Below are positions 12,090 to 24,552 of a stretch of DNA of 64,000 nt, one piece after another. A model generated the notes under the pieces. It made no database searches. It was not told the DNA's origin and saw only the letters and a list, made by a program, of their open reading frames with translations. The stretch's first letter is position 1, and each line of letters opens with the position of its first letter. The translations under genes were made by a program, and so were the position numbers. Origin of the DNA: Pyrus communis (Eukaryota > Streptophyta > Magnoliopsida > Rosales > Rosaceae); NCBI RefSeq assembly GCF_963583255.1, contig NC_084806.1, positions 18,270,317 through 18,334,316 of the forward strand, read 5' to 3'.

Positions 12090-12102
12090 AAAAAAAAATC
12101 TA

Positions 12103-12984
12103 ATTATGATTGATCTATTGTATAACTTAATTGGCTAAATATGAAACCGGATTGCATATTCAAATAACAAAATTCATTTGACTAATGATTCAATATTCAA
12201 ATTGACTAGTGGTGAGTGGCGAAGTTTCACTGTTCACAGGTCATATAAGAGGAACTATTCATGTTTCAATAATAATTTAAAGATAAGATTGTTTTTTCAT
12301 CATCTAGTCACCCGTATATATTGATTAAATGATTGTTCATTGCAAGACTCTTGACTGTTACAAAACACTGATTAATTTATTGATACTCTTAATTGTGATG
12401 GAAATTTTGCTAACCACAACTGGTTGGGCAAAAGTGTACTTTTGTTTGATGATTAATCTGAACCAGAAATGATAAAGGGACACTTTCAAAGCAAGACTTT
12501 TTATGAACTCTTTATCACTATTTAATGTTAATTTTCATACCAACATTATGAAAATTATGTAAAAAATATAAAGTGATAAAGAGCTCATAAATATTTTTTC
12601 TTTAAAAGAGTTCATAAGAGAATTTTCGTAGCATTTGAAAAGGAGTTGCCTAATTTTCTTTCCCACAAAAGTGGAAGCAACTCAAGCTAGAGCTGTGAAA
12701 GGCATCTGAAAATAGGTCATGCATCATATACATGAGCAGAACGTATCGGGATTCAGGAGTCACAAGACTCAAAAAACAAATACAAGACCTGAAAAAAAAA
12801 AAAATATATATATATATATATATGTATGTATGTGTGTGTGTGTATCTTCTTATATATAAAGTCAACAAGCCCAATGAATAGTGTTTTTCATTTTAACAGT
12901 GTTTTTTTTAATAACCAACTTTTCTTTGTACAGTTTTATTTTTTTATTTATTTTATTTATTTTTATTTTTTATTTTTTTATAAT
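12103..12984. other. Non-coding, with a TA/TG microsatellite
   Basis: No gene was recognised. An A-run followed by (TA)n, TATG and (TG)n lies at 12,793-12,843. The sequence at 12,890-12,985 is almost pure A/T. Confidence 0.4.
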
Positions 12985-13213
12985 TAATATGTACATGCCC
13001 ACCACCATATAGTACGAGGTTTTTTGGGAACTCACTGGCTTTGAGTTCCATCGAAACTTCGAAGTTAAGCGAGTTCGGGCGAGAGCATTCCCAGGATGGG
13101 TGACCCATTGAGAAGTTCTCGTATGAGTTCCCAGAAACAAAACCATGAGGGCGTGGCCGATGCCTAAAGCGGACAATATCGTGCTACGGCGGAGCCGGGA
13201 CTGGAATGTGACA
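12985..13213 (+). mobile_element. 5'-truncated Cassandra LTR, opposite orientation to the complete element
   Basis: Plus-strand sequence with the 5S-derived core is present: gaagttaagcgagttcgggc, then ggatgggtgacccattgaga, then aaaccatgagggcgtggccg and a GAATGTGACA end. The first 70 or so bases of a full LTR are missing and replaced by A/T-rich DNA. No second LTR is nearby, so it is a solo or fragment copy. The 5S A-box and C-box regions are still recognisable. Confidence 0.8.
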
Positions 13214-13640
13214 TATGATCAAACATATTAAACTAAATATATGATCAAACATATTAAACTAATTAATCTACCTATATTTAAATTTATGATGAGGAAATAA
13301 CATATATTTTGTAGGTAAATTAATATTGAATCAAATAACATTCTTTTATTTCGTAGGTAATTTATTTTTCATGTATTATTACATATATTTGGCACATTTT
13401 ATTATTGTAAGATATATGTACAAATAATAGGTAAATTAATTCTGAATAAAATACAATTGCTTTATTTTGTAAGTAAATTAATTTTGAATCAAATAACATT
13501 TCTTCATTATGTAGGTGTTTTATTTTGTATGTATCATCATATATATTGGGCACATTTTATTATTATATGTACAAATAATAGGTAAACTAGTATTGAATAA
13601 AATAAACATTTTTTATGTAGGTATATTATTTTGCATATAT
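13209..13640 (+). repeat. Tandem-repeat block, AT-rich
   Basis: A 25-bp direct repeat (atatgatcaaacatattaaa) occurs twice at about 13,213-13,260. It is followed by two diverged units of about 160 bp, each containing gtaggtaaattaatattgaa-like text, a ggcacattttattatt block and a tgtacaaataataggtaaa block (about 13,312-13,470 and 13,470-13,625). It reads as an ancient tandem duplication and is not coding. Confidence 0.65.
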
Positions 13641-13695
13641 TAGGTTTGATTTATTATGTAGGTAAATTCGTTTGCATGAATTTTGCATATCAAGT

Positions 13696-13698
13696 TTT

Positions 13699-13730
<32 letters not shown>

Positions 13731-13731
13731 A
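13696..13731 (+). repeat. (GTT)n microsatellite
   Basis: About 11 uninterrupted GTT units, followed by a short TA/TG run. A length-variable marker candidate. Confidence 0.9.
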
Positions 13732-14049
13732 TATATATGTGTGTGTGAAATAATTTACCTACATTTATATGTAAAATATAATTTTATTGACTAAACTAAG
13801 CATGTATTACTACATTTATTAGGCATGTTTTATTGTTATTATATATTAGGCAATGAATTTATTATTATTTTTTTTTATTTTTGTAAATTCATTAATTTTC
13901 CCTTACAATTTGTATGGAATTAATTGTGTAAATCAAACATTCAAATAGGGGTGTTGTGGGCATCGAAAATTTTTAAATGTGTAAAGTCAAACATAATTAA
14001 TGAATTTGCTGATGTGGAATCTAGTTAATGAGTTTTATTTGAGTAAAAA

Positions 14050-14360
14050 TGTGACGACCTATCCCTAATTTTATGTTTTTACAAATTTTAAAAGCGTTAT
14101 TTTACGAAAATGCCCTAGAGGTGAGGGTATTGACTTTCGCTGACCAACGTTTAGTCAGACATATGACTTATTCTTTTAGCGTATTGGTGTAGTATCCGGT
14201 GATACGAACGCATAGACGCAAGAGGAAGTGAATTTGGAGCTACGGTTGAAATTTTACAGAGCTACAAATCTGAAAACTACGTTTCTAAGGATTTCCATTT
14301 ATTATATATACTTTCTTAAGTATTATTATATGAATTTGAGGTTATTTTGTGAAAGAAAGA

Positions 14361-14414
<54 letters not shown>

Positions 14415-16730
14415 CCGAATGGCAGGAAGAGAAAGGAGGGAGAGTTTCAGGAGGAAAAAGGAGGGGAGATGGTGGCGAATCGGGAGAGGAGAGAGGAAGA
14501 AGGACGGCTAATTGGGGGGAAGAACAAGGAGAGGGGTGAGGAGCACCCAAATCGGACCCGTGCACCACACACCCAACCCGGTTTCGAACCGGTGAAATTC
14601 CAGCTAACTTCCACCATTTTTCAGGAGATTTTCACCCATCCATCACTTGCAAACTACTTCCACAACCTCCCCTCTTCCAATTCCACCCAAAAACAAAAGG
14701 AATTTGATTGTAGTTTGGTGAAGAAACACTCGTGGGTGCCGGGGGGAACCTTGCTTGAAATCCACCAATTGTGAAAGTTTTCCTCCAATTACGACTACCA
14801 AAACACTTCCTTAGAACCTAGGAACAAAGCCCAAGCAGTGGTGGAGGTGTCGGACCAAGTTTGGAGGTCGAATCGAATCACACCCAATTCTAGGGTTTCG
14901 GCGGTTTGTGGGTAATTTCAGGTGTTTCCTGACTAAATTAGACTTGGCCACAGGTATAAAGTTTACTCTTCTCATTGAGACCTACAATTCTATAAAATTT
15001 GGTAAGTTTTAGAAATAGTTGAATTTTTCGACGAGTCGGGGCGGCTGATTGCCACCCGTGGCGGCGTGTGGCCAGGGGACCGTCGATGCTACTTTTAGGC
15101 TAAATTAGATGTCTTGAATTCATTTTTGATATTCATGTAACGTAGGTTGATCGTTTGAACCTAAATTCATTACGATTTGTTACTTAGTAAAAATGTGAAT
15201 CGACGATCCAACCGTTGGATCGTCACCAAACTTTAATATGTTATAGTACATAATGTTTAAGGATCATAGGAATTTATGGATCTTCCCGAATTGGATTTGT
15301 AAGTTAGTAAAATAAAATGTTGACTGCCACTTGAATTTTGCAATTGGCGGAGATCCAACCGTTAGATCGTAATGAAACTTTAGGATGTTGTTCTAGAAGC
15401 ACAATGTTGATCTTTGGAAGTAACGGATCAGAAATCCATGATGTGGATCCTCCAGATCGAATCGTAGGGGTGTGTTTTATGAAAATTATGTATTCTATCG
15501 ATAGAATTCTGAGATGTGATTTGATAATTGTTCTAGGCACCGATCGTTCACGATGCCTCGGTGTGTGTGCCAGCGAGTTGTTGTGCGGACTCCAAGTGAG
15601 TGGGCTTTTGGTTTTTAGTATATATATATGCTTGGTATTTTCCCAGAAAACTTGTTTAAATGGACTTTTGTTTTAAAATGCCATGCCAAATGTTTTATAT
15701 TTAGAATATGCATTTAGTAGTTGCACATATTTATGCTTGACGCTGCGGACGCTCAGGTAAGTTCTAGGTGAGTTTATAGATTGTGGGTGTGAGTTGCATG
15801 ATTATGCTGAGATGTATCTATAGCTCATAACCTGCACCTCGATGTTAGTGCTCCCGCCCGTTGTCAGGGCACAGTCCTTCACGTGATGTTCACCTCCCGC
15901 ACCATACGCTCACCTTGGATCCAAGTTAGGTGCACAGTCCTGTCGTATAGACCACTATAGGTGGTTCCGACTCGTAGGTGACCGGTGATCATTCGCACAG
16001 TCTTCACGTGATCGTAGCACTTGAGCGTATTTATTTACACCAGTCCTATCGTACAGAACACTTTAGGTGGTTCCGACTCATGTGCATGCATACTTGTTGA
16101 GCTATTGGTTGAGCCGTACAAGTCATATTAGGTGACTCTGGCTAGATGGATGAGCTATAAATTCAGTCGTACAGGTCATATTAAATGACTCCGACTGATA
16201 TATCATTTGCATTGGTTTATATCACCTAGCTTACACATTTTATGCTGAGATATTTGACATGGCATATATGTGGATTTTGCTATTTTGATTGTGGTTTCGA
16301 TATATGTATGTACTCTATTTTCTGGGAAACTATACAGGTTTTACAATGAGGGGTTACTACCTTTGATAAGTGAAATGGTCTTTGAAAAGCTTTGTTTTTG
16401 TCCACTCATGTTTTCTGTTTTTCGCCCCTCCAGGTTCTAGTAGCAAAGTTTCCATATCGATGAGGATTCATGACATATCCCCATACGATTGGCTTCCTAA
16501 GATGGTATAAACCTTAGCTCACCTTACTGTACTTTACTTATGCTTTGTAATCACGTGTGAAGTGGGTTCATTATCGCTCAGCAGCGCACTCTGGTATTTA
16601 GGCACTATTAGGTTTAAATTTATTCACATTTTTCCACATCATCACACTTTATGGCTTTGTCACCTTCCAAGTGTCGGCCAGCACAGCTCGATTCGGAGTC
16701 CTAGTAGACATTCTGGGTCGGGGTGTGTTA
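14050..16730 (+). repeat. 5' LTR
   Basis: 2,681 bp, with the same text as 20,894-23,590 apart from scattered substitutions and indels. It holds a (TA)n array at 14,370-14,408 and, around 15,860-16,200, several copies of a motif of the form gtcctgtcgta-cagaccac-tataggtggttccgac, each centred on a small palindrome (accactataggtggt). Open frames inside the LTR are by-products of the purine-rich and TA-repeat DNA. Confidence 0.9.
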
Positions 16731-16733
16731 GTT

Positions 16734-16745
16734 TGGTATCAGAGC
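16734..16745 (+). other. Primer-binding site (initiator tRNA-Met)
   Basis: TGGTATCAGAGC starts three bases after the 5' LTR and is complementary to the 3' end of plant initiator tRNA-Met. It is the start point for minus-strand DNA synthesis and it fixes the element's orientation as plus. Confidence 0.9.
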
Positions 16746-19700
16746 ATAAGTTGGGTAGAATTGCATCCATCGCACGCGTGATGAAAGCATTCTATGTTCT
16801 TGAGCCTAATTTTCAAAACTTGCCACCTCGTCGACTACTAAAAATGTGTTAGTTTAGTTTTCCTAAGTTTTAGGCATTTTTGCCAACTTGTCGATATTTT
16901 AGAAGGTCACTTTGGCGAACGTTTTTAGACTTAAAGTGAAGAACTTTCCTGCCAAGGAAAGACGTAGTTTTTTAGGCTAGTTGATGGCCCTAAAGTAGGG
17001 TTAATGTATCGATATTGGTGTATCCAGGGATTTATAAATCAATTCCATCATTATTCTTTAGCCATCATTATCAACCCTTTCGAGATAGGAAACTAGAGCT
17101 AATTTTGATCCCTTGGCAACATCCGTTAATATACCATTTATTGGGATTTCTACGAAGTTTACTGTGTCAAGATTCCAAAAATTGTCTTAAGTGACAGTAG
17201 GGTGCTAAAAGGATAGCACTTGACATAAGAACATTAAGGGGAGCAATCATTTTTGGTCCCCGATAGTACTAATCTTCTTAAGCACTAGTTATCATTTCGG
17301 ATCTTTAGGAGGAAGATCGACTTCTATTTAAACTCGTTTTGAAGTAGATTATTAGTAAATTTCCCTTTCTGGTTTGGGAATCCTAACCAATACCAGTACC
17401 CAAATTTCTTTTGGTGATGTACTCGTCATTTTGATAAGTATAGGCACCAGAGTGCGAGTTGTTATACCTACGAGTGTTGCAAAATCTTTGAGATAGCGAG
17501 TATTTCCCCTAGAATTATGGAACCCCTCATAGGACCACTTCCTTAGCAGTTGTCTAAAAACAATTACCTAAGCGGGCTTTAGTCTGTAATCAGCCTATAG
17601 TGGCGTTACTAATTGACAATATTGTCTGATATCCATGGATTGTCAATCAGTATTCAGGCGGTATGATTTTTGATACCAGAGACTTGTTAGTATCTTGAAG
17701 TGATACCCTTGTGCCAGAACGGCGATGTACAGTTTCAGGGTAGCTAACAATATCAAAATCATCGTATATGCGTCAATTAGAGGCACGACTAATGGATTTG
17801 ATTAACAGTGACTGCTGAAGCCGAAGAAACTAAATTTCGGAAAGTTAGGAGTGAGCTTTGTAGTAGGACAGTAAGCTTATAGTTGTTTCTACCTTATCAT
17901 CTATCTAGGTAAATATAATCTTTTCGACTAGCCACCTTATGGATCACTTCCACGGGTAGATAGGAGAATCGAAGTACGAGTTAATTTCTCACTGTTAGAG
18001 TGAGCTGAGTATTTAGAAAGCTTTGATGACCTATTAACATGTGGCATGGTGAAAGGAAATATTATGGTACGTTTTGAGGATGTACATTCAGGCGTCATAT
18101 TCCAAAGCCTGACCTGAGATATTATCATCGATCTACCTTTTCATATTACACTTGTTTTCCTTGCGTCCATTCGAGCAACTTCTATATCAGTTTTCCCTTT
18201 GACTTTTTGATCGAGTCTTACTTCATTAAGAGAACATAGTTATTAAAGCTTACCAAAGCTTACCAATTAAGGAAGTACCCAATCAAACATTTTATCTAGG
18301 GAACTTCAAACCTATTCGCGAAGGCGAAAGACTAAACCCTAGGTTTGTACCTAGATTTTAGCAACTTGATCGGTTAGAACCCTACTTCGAACTGATGGTC
18401 TAGTCAACCAACCTTTGTAATCCGAGTTTGCCTTCATGGTCTGACCGATTCGTAGTGGTCTTATCGGTGATTTTCTTATCTACCTCGATAGTGAGACCAA
18501 ATTCTCTAAGCTCTGTTAGTCAGCTTGTTACTAGATTTTTTCGACTAAAAGCTTTGAGTAAATTGATACTCTTCTTGGGAGAAGTGATCTCAATGGACGA
18601 GATTATTTTCTTTTCTCAAAAAGCTTGTAATGGAAGAAAATTGATATTCTTACAAAGTGATGCGAATTCGAGATATTCTTAGTCTTGTCAATTTTATCGA
18701 CAATTTGTCAGTGAATTCTCAGCTATAGTATCCTTCTTCACTTTTTGGCCGAGGAAAGTTAGCTTGTTTTGAAAAGTTGGAAATGAATAAAATTTTCGAC
18801 AACCGAACTGTTGTCTCATTTCACCATCGCCTTACACTCTTCGATGACGTTGATCTTTTGGAGATTCATAATGACGTATCCTTTTTGGCTGTGTAGAGGC
18901 AACATGACGGAGTATCACTTATATTTCCAATGTGTAGAGCTATTTGAAATGAGCCATCTTTTGTATGACTGGGAGTCAACATTAACCATCTTTGCTTGAA
19001 AATCAAAGAACATTTCTCTATGAAGAATGTGTCCAAAATTCTTATCAACCTTCGAATTTCTTAAGTACATTTACTCTTGGAATAAGCTAAGATTCAGACA
19101 GCGGCAGTAGAAGGACTAAATCAACAATTACGAATACATTATCGTATATCAGTTCGATTGTACAAAAATGACATATCTACCCTTGAACATTTTCAGCTTG
19201 TCCTATTCTATTTCAGTTGGAAAATTTGAGTATCGATATGACGTTACCTTTAATCCATCAAGAAAGAGTTCGAATGGTTATAATCACTTTTATTATATGA
19301 ATGGAGTTGGGAAGTATCTTTATACAACTCTCTGTACTAAGTATTTTGTACGTGTAGAGAATGTGAAAATCAATAATCATGATGCTGAACCAATGCTAGG
19401 CTTAAGTGGTGTTTCAATTAGTGGTAGCTTTACTTAAGTGGAAAGCTGTATTCTTTCAGCCTTAAAGCTTAAAGTGCTGATGATGATTTCTTTCCTTAAA
19501 ATGGGCGTTGGAATTTCAACAACAAGACACTTGTGAAGACAACTAAATAGAAGTAGGATGTTGTTAACTTCTCCACATGACGTGATCTAAACGTCCTCGT
19601 TCGTGATATGATCAAATGTGGAGATGGGAAAAGAATTAAAATTGAGGCTCCATTTTAGGTGTTTGAAGAGAATTCTTAGTCTAGGCGCACCTTGCCTTTG

Positions 19701-20893
19701 GTTAGAGTAGGAAGGATGTTTGAAGAAATAAAATCCAAACTTTCTAGACAACCACATTTTCTTCTCTGTTTGCTTTCGGATGAGGATGGTATTATGAGAG
19801 AGCTGCTTCTAGACTTCTATGCTAGTTCAAGCAAATAAAAACTAGACCAGATTATTATCTGAATATATTTATATTTCATCATGCTACATGTTTCACTTCC
19901 AAGCCTTTGGAAGTCTTTATGAAGGTTATGAGTATTAGATGTTGTTTAGTATCACATTTCTACCCCTAAACTAATGATTAGTCTGAAACGAGCTAATCAG
20001 ACCTTAGTAGGTGTGTTGCATTTTGTTTGTTCCACGATAAGTATGGTTGTAACATACCATTATCTCTATTGTAGTTACTGGTAGCTACGGTTAGCTATGG
20101 TACTATTGGAGTCAGCATACAGAGACTTATGCATAATGCATATTTGATAAACGCTTATCTTGTTAGAGTTATGTGTAACTGTGGTTACATTCCTGGTTAT
20201 GAGCATATCATCATTTGAGAAATGGTATAAATATTTATGAGTAATATGCAATTTTCTGAAGAGTATTGTGAGCATGTATTTGAATGATCGAGATTGTGAT
20301 ATGGAATTTTATGGTATTGACGATGTTGCTTGAGAAGGTAGTGTGTGAGCATGATCGAGGCATGTATGTGTATTTCTCAATAAGGGGCAAGCTGGTAATA
20401 TTGCACCCTCGGGAATTCCTTACTTGCTTGTCGAGACGACAGTGAGTTATTGGTATTACGGGCTGCAGACTGTAGTATCAATAACTTATTGTTGGGTTTG
20501 TTAAGAAAGTGGGTAACTAGGTCTGTATACGAAAGCATAGATGAAATTTTTCTATGTTCGACCTCTGATTTCAATGCAATTACTTTAACTTTACGTTGTT
20601 GTTTTTATATATGTAATTTGCTATTATGTTTTTACATATTTATTTTTGACTTGGGGTTTTCGTAAAGAATTATATATTGAAGTATTATACTGAAAGAGAA
20701 AGAAAATAAGAGTTTGGGGGCATGAAAGGGAATAATTGTAATCCGATCGCGACGGAATGACATTCTCTTTTATGCAACCGCTCTAGTTTGATTTCTTCTG
20801 TATGTGTACATTTTCTTACAATCTTTCAAAGCAATTTATGTATAACAAGTGATTTCAAATTTCGAGGATGAAATTTTTTCAAGGTGATTAGAT
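16746..20893 (+). mobile_element. Interior of the LTR element, no intact gag-pol
   Basis: The 4.1 kb contain stops in all frames; the longest plus-strand open stretches are under 100 codons. Only the two ends and a few short peptides resemble gypsy gag-pol. Nothing supports a working protein, so the element would depend on enzymes from another copy. Confidence 0.7.
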
Positions 20894-21200
20894 TGTGACG
20901 ACCCGTCCCTAATTTTATGTTTTTACAAATTTTAAAAGCGTTATTTTATGAAAATGCCCTAGAGCTGAGGGTATTGACTTTCTTTGACCAAAGTTTAGTG
21001 AGACATATGACTTATTCTTTTAGTGTATTTGCGTAGTATCCGGTGATACGAACGCATAGACTCAAGAGGAAGTGAATTTGGACCTAAGATTTAAGTTTTA
21101 CGGAGCTACAAATCTGAAAACTACGTTTCTAAGGATTTCCATTTATTATATATATTTTCATAAGTATTATTATATGAGTTTGAGTTTATTTTGTGAAAGA

Positions 21201-21249
<49 letters not shown>

Positions 21250-22461
21250 GAAACTGTCGAATGGCAGGAAGAGAAAGGAGGGAGAGTTTCAGGAGGAAAA
21301 AGGAGGGGAGATGGTGGTGAATAGGGAGAGGAGAGAGGAAGAAGGACGGCCAATCGGGGGGAAGAACAAGGTGAGGGGTGAGGAGCACCCAAATCGGACC
21401 CGTGCACCACACACCTGACCCGGTTTCGAACCGGTGAAATTCCAGCTAACTTCCACCATTTTTCAGGAGATTTTCACCCATCCATCACTTGCAAACTACT
21501 TCCACAACCTCCCCTCTTCCAATTCCACCCAAAAACAAAAGGAATTTGATTGTAGTTTGGTGAAGAAACACCTGTGGGTGCCGCGGGGAACCTTGCTCGA
21601 AATCCACCAATTGTGACATGTTTTCCTCCAATTACCACTACCAAAATACTCCCCTAGAACCCAGGAACAAAAGCCCAAGAAGTGGTGGAGGCGTCGGAGC
21701 AAGTTTGGAGGTCGAATCGAATCACACCCAATTCTAGGGTTTTGGCGGTTCGTGGGTAATTTCAGGTGTTTCCCGGTCAAATTAGACTTGGCCACATGTC
21801 TAAAGTTTACTCTTCTCATTGAGACCTACAATTTTGTAAAATTTGGTAATTTTTAGAAATAGTTGATTTTCCAGCGAGTCGGGGCGGCCGACCACCACCC
21901 GTGGTGGCGTGTGGCTAGGGGACTGTCGATGCTACTTTTAGGATAAATTAGATGTCTTGAATTCAGTTTTGATATTCGTATAACGTAGGTTGATCGTTTG
22001 AACCTAAATTCATTACGATTCGTTACTTGGTAAAAATGTGAATCGACGATCCGACCGTTGGATTGTCACCAAACTTTAATATGTTACAGTACATAATATT
22101 TGAGGATCATAGGAATTTACGGATCTTCCCAAATTGGATTTGTAAGTTAGTACAATAAAACGTTGACCACCACTTGAATTTTACAATTGGCGAAGATCCA
22201 ACCGTTGGATCGTAATGAAACTTTAGGATGTTGTTCTAGAAGCATAATGTTGATCTTTGGAAGTAACGGATTGGAAATTTGTGATGCAGATCCTCCAAAT
22301 TGAATCGTAGGGGTGTGTTTTATGTAAATTATGTATTCTATCGATAAGAATTCTGAGATGTGATTTGATAATTGTTTTAGGCGCCGATCGTTTATGACAC
22401 CTCGGTGTGTGTGCTAGGGAGTTGTAGTGTGGACTCTAGGTGAGTGGGCTTTTGGTTTTTA

Positions 22462-22513
<52 letters not shown>

Positions 22514-23590
22514 TTGGTATTTTCCCAGAAAACTTGTTTAAATGGACTTGTGTTTTAAAATGCCATGCCAAATGTTTTATATTTAGAATATGCGTTTAGT
22601 AGTTGCATATATTTATGTTTGACGCTGTGAATGCTCAGGTAAGTTCTAGGTGAGTTTATAGATTGTGGATGTGAGTTGCATGATTATGTTGAGATGTATC
22701 TATAGCTCATAACTTGCACCCCGGTGTTAGTGCTCCCGCCCGTGGTCAGGGCACAATCTTTCACTTGATGTTCACGTCCCAAACCATATGCTCACCTTGG
22801 ATCCAAGTTAGGTGCACAGTCCTGTTGTACAGACCACTATAGGTGGTTCCGACTCGTAGGTGACCTGCGATCATTCGCACAGTCTTAACATAATCGTAGC
22901 ACTTGAGCGTATTTATTTACACCCAGTCCTGTCGTACATACCACTTTAGATGGTTCCAACTTATGTGCAGGCATACTTACAGGTCATATTAGGTGACTCC
23001 GACTAGATGGATGAACTATAGATTCAGCCGTACATGTCATATTAAATTACTCTGGCTGACATATCATTTGCATTGATTTATATCACTTGGCTTACATATT
23101 TTATGTTGAGATATTTGACATGGCATATATGTGGATTTTGCTATTCCGATTGTGATTTCGATATATGTATGTACTTTATTTTCTGGGAAACTATACGGGT
23201 GTTACAGCGAGGGGTTACTACTTTTGATAAGTGAAATGATTTTTGAAAAGCTTTGTTTTTGCCCACTCACGTTTTCTGTTTTTCGCCCCTCCAGGTTCTA
23301 GTAGCAAAGTTTCCGTATCGACGAGGATTCTTGCATACCCCCATACGGGTGGCTTCCTAAGATGGTATAAGCCTTATCTTACATTACTGTACTTTATTTA
23401 TGCTCTTTAATCACGTGTGAAGTGGGTTCATTCCCGCTCACCAACGCACTCTGGTATTTAGGCACTATTAGGTTTAAATTTATTCACATTTTTCCACATC
23501 ATCACACTTTATGGCTTCATCACTTTCCAGGTGTCGGTCAGCACAGCTCGATTCGGAGTCCTAGTGGACATTCCGGGTCGGGGTATGTCA
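20894..23590 (+). repeat. 3' LTR
   Basis: 2,697 bp. It differs from the 5' LTR by scattered substitutions, by loss of a roughly 45-bp subrepeat near 22,970, and by a second long (TA)n array at 22,461-22,511 that is only a few units long in the 5' LTR (about 15,620). The shared (TA)n at about 21,210-21,246 is also present here. Confidence 0.9.
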
Positions 23591-23872
23591 AAAAAACTTA
23601 TGTCGGATTTTATGTGGAAAAAATTAAGTTTCAAAGGCTAAAGTCATATTTTCAGTTAACTCTAACAAACTGAACAACTATTAGAAATAATAATTAACTC
23701 TTTAATCCTCATTAAGACCATCACATTCATAATAGTTCTTCAACTAGATCATGATGAGGGGTTGAGATCGAGAGCTCTCTTTGTTCATGCCTTAATCTTA
23801 GCCGCCACCACGGGGCGCGAGACTAGACCTAGATGACCTAGACGGACAACCTCCATTGTCAAAGGCGACGTC
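23591..23872. other. Non-coding spacer
   Basis: Nothing recognisable between the LTR element and the RING-like fragment. Confidence 0.4.
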
Positions 23873-24052
23873 ATGCCGAGTATCAAGACTCTGGAGGTGG
23901 ACTGCGGGTCCGAGTGCTCAATTTGCTTGGAGCAGATTGAGATTGACGGCGTGGTGAAGGAGAATAAAGTGGATGGAGACTTAAAGAAGGAGAGAAGTAA
24001 AGAGAGGTTGTCGGCGGCGGTTGAGTGGTTGACGGGTCGGGGTGGGTGGTAA
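23873..24052 (+). pseudogene. RING-finger E3 ligase gene fragment (59 codons)
   Basis: A short ATG frame reads MPSIKTLEVD, then ECSICLEQIEIDGVVKE, then an unrelated charged tail to a TAA. The CxxC followed by LE-x-IEI-x-G-x-x-KE is the first zinc-ligand pair and adjoining strand of a RING-H2 domain in plant E3 ubiquitin ligases. In those proteins it is followed by PCxHxFHxxCI. The second half of the RING, with the His and remaining Cys ligands, is absent. The fragment cannot fold a RING and is best read as a truncated gene copy, perhaps carried by a transposon. Similarity is recognised by motif only. Confidence 0.5.
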
Positions 24053-24544
24053 ACTCGGTGATGCTAGGCTTTTTGTTTTAGTTTTTTTTTATTTTTTATT
24101 TTTAAGTTAACATTGTTGGAACTAACCCAATGGCACAACCAGGAATTTTTTTGCACTCTGTGGTGCAAGGGAACGGGAGTGAAGGAGGACAGGTTTGATT
24201 AGAGGTTATTTTGTGAATAATAGTGGGTCAAGAAATAGTAATTTAATTTTTCAACTTTTTATGGTGAATGTGATGATAATTGAGTAAGAAAATAGGATAA
24301 TAGTGTGAGTCTAGCATCACTCTTTAAATTTGGGTTGTGCTAGAATTCAAGGCAACCACTACCTGGCTTTGCCTTTTCTTTTCTTTTTTCTTTTTAATTA
24401 TTCTAGGGGTGCAAGTTGGAATGGATTTTCCAATTTTCAACAATAAAATTTCTAAGTCGGAACTCGAAAATTTTGAATTCAAATATTTTCCTAAAAATTG
24501 GAACGGAAATTAGAATGTATTTAGTTACTACAATAATTTATAAT
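24053..24544. other. Non-coding spacer
   Basis: AT-rich DNA between the RING fragment and the hAT MITE; nothing recognised. Confidence 0.4.
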
Positions 24545-24552
24545 AACTGAAT

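Larger units (their letters stand above)
14050..23590 (+). mobile_element. Non-autonomous gypsy-type LTR retrotransposon, 9.5 kb
   Basis: Two direct repeats of about 2.7 kb start TGTGACGACC and end GTGTTA / ATGTCA. They flank a 4.2-kb interior with an initiator tRNA-Met primer-binding site and a degenerate polypurine tract (aaggtgattagat). The flanking 5 bp are AAAAA on both sides (14,045-14,049 and 23,591-23,595). The interior has no long open frame. Faint gypsy traces remain: a PPRR-like gag start just after the primer site (ccacctcgtcga at about 16,823), an RT-like LFLGEVISMDEI stretch at 18,570-18,605, and the FEDEIF-like end before the right LTR. It looks like a large retrotransposon derivative (LARD) or a strongly decayed Tekay/Del-type copy. 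The class is sure; the lineage is not. Confidence 0.85.

Noticed and set aside
12985..13213. True 5S rRNA gene
   Set aside because: The 5S-like core is embedded in Cassandra LTR sequence, differs from 5S at many sites and lacks a T-run terminator at the right place.
13209..13640. CRISPR-like or satellite array
   Set aside because: Units are few, diverged and of unequal length. The sequence is plant nuclear DNA, where CRISPR arrays are not expected.
14349..14774. 141-codon plus-strand open frame with a (YI)n start
   Set aside because: It starts in a TA microsatellite inside an LTR and is only open because the LTR is purine-rich there. The 3' LTR copy has the frame broken. No family resemblance.
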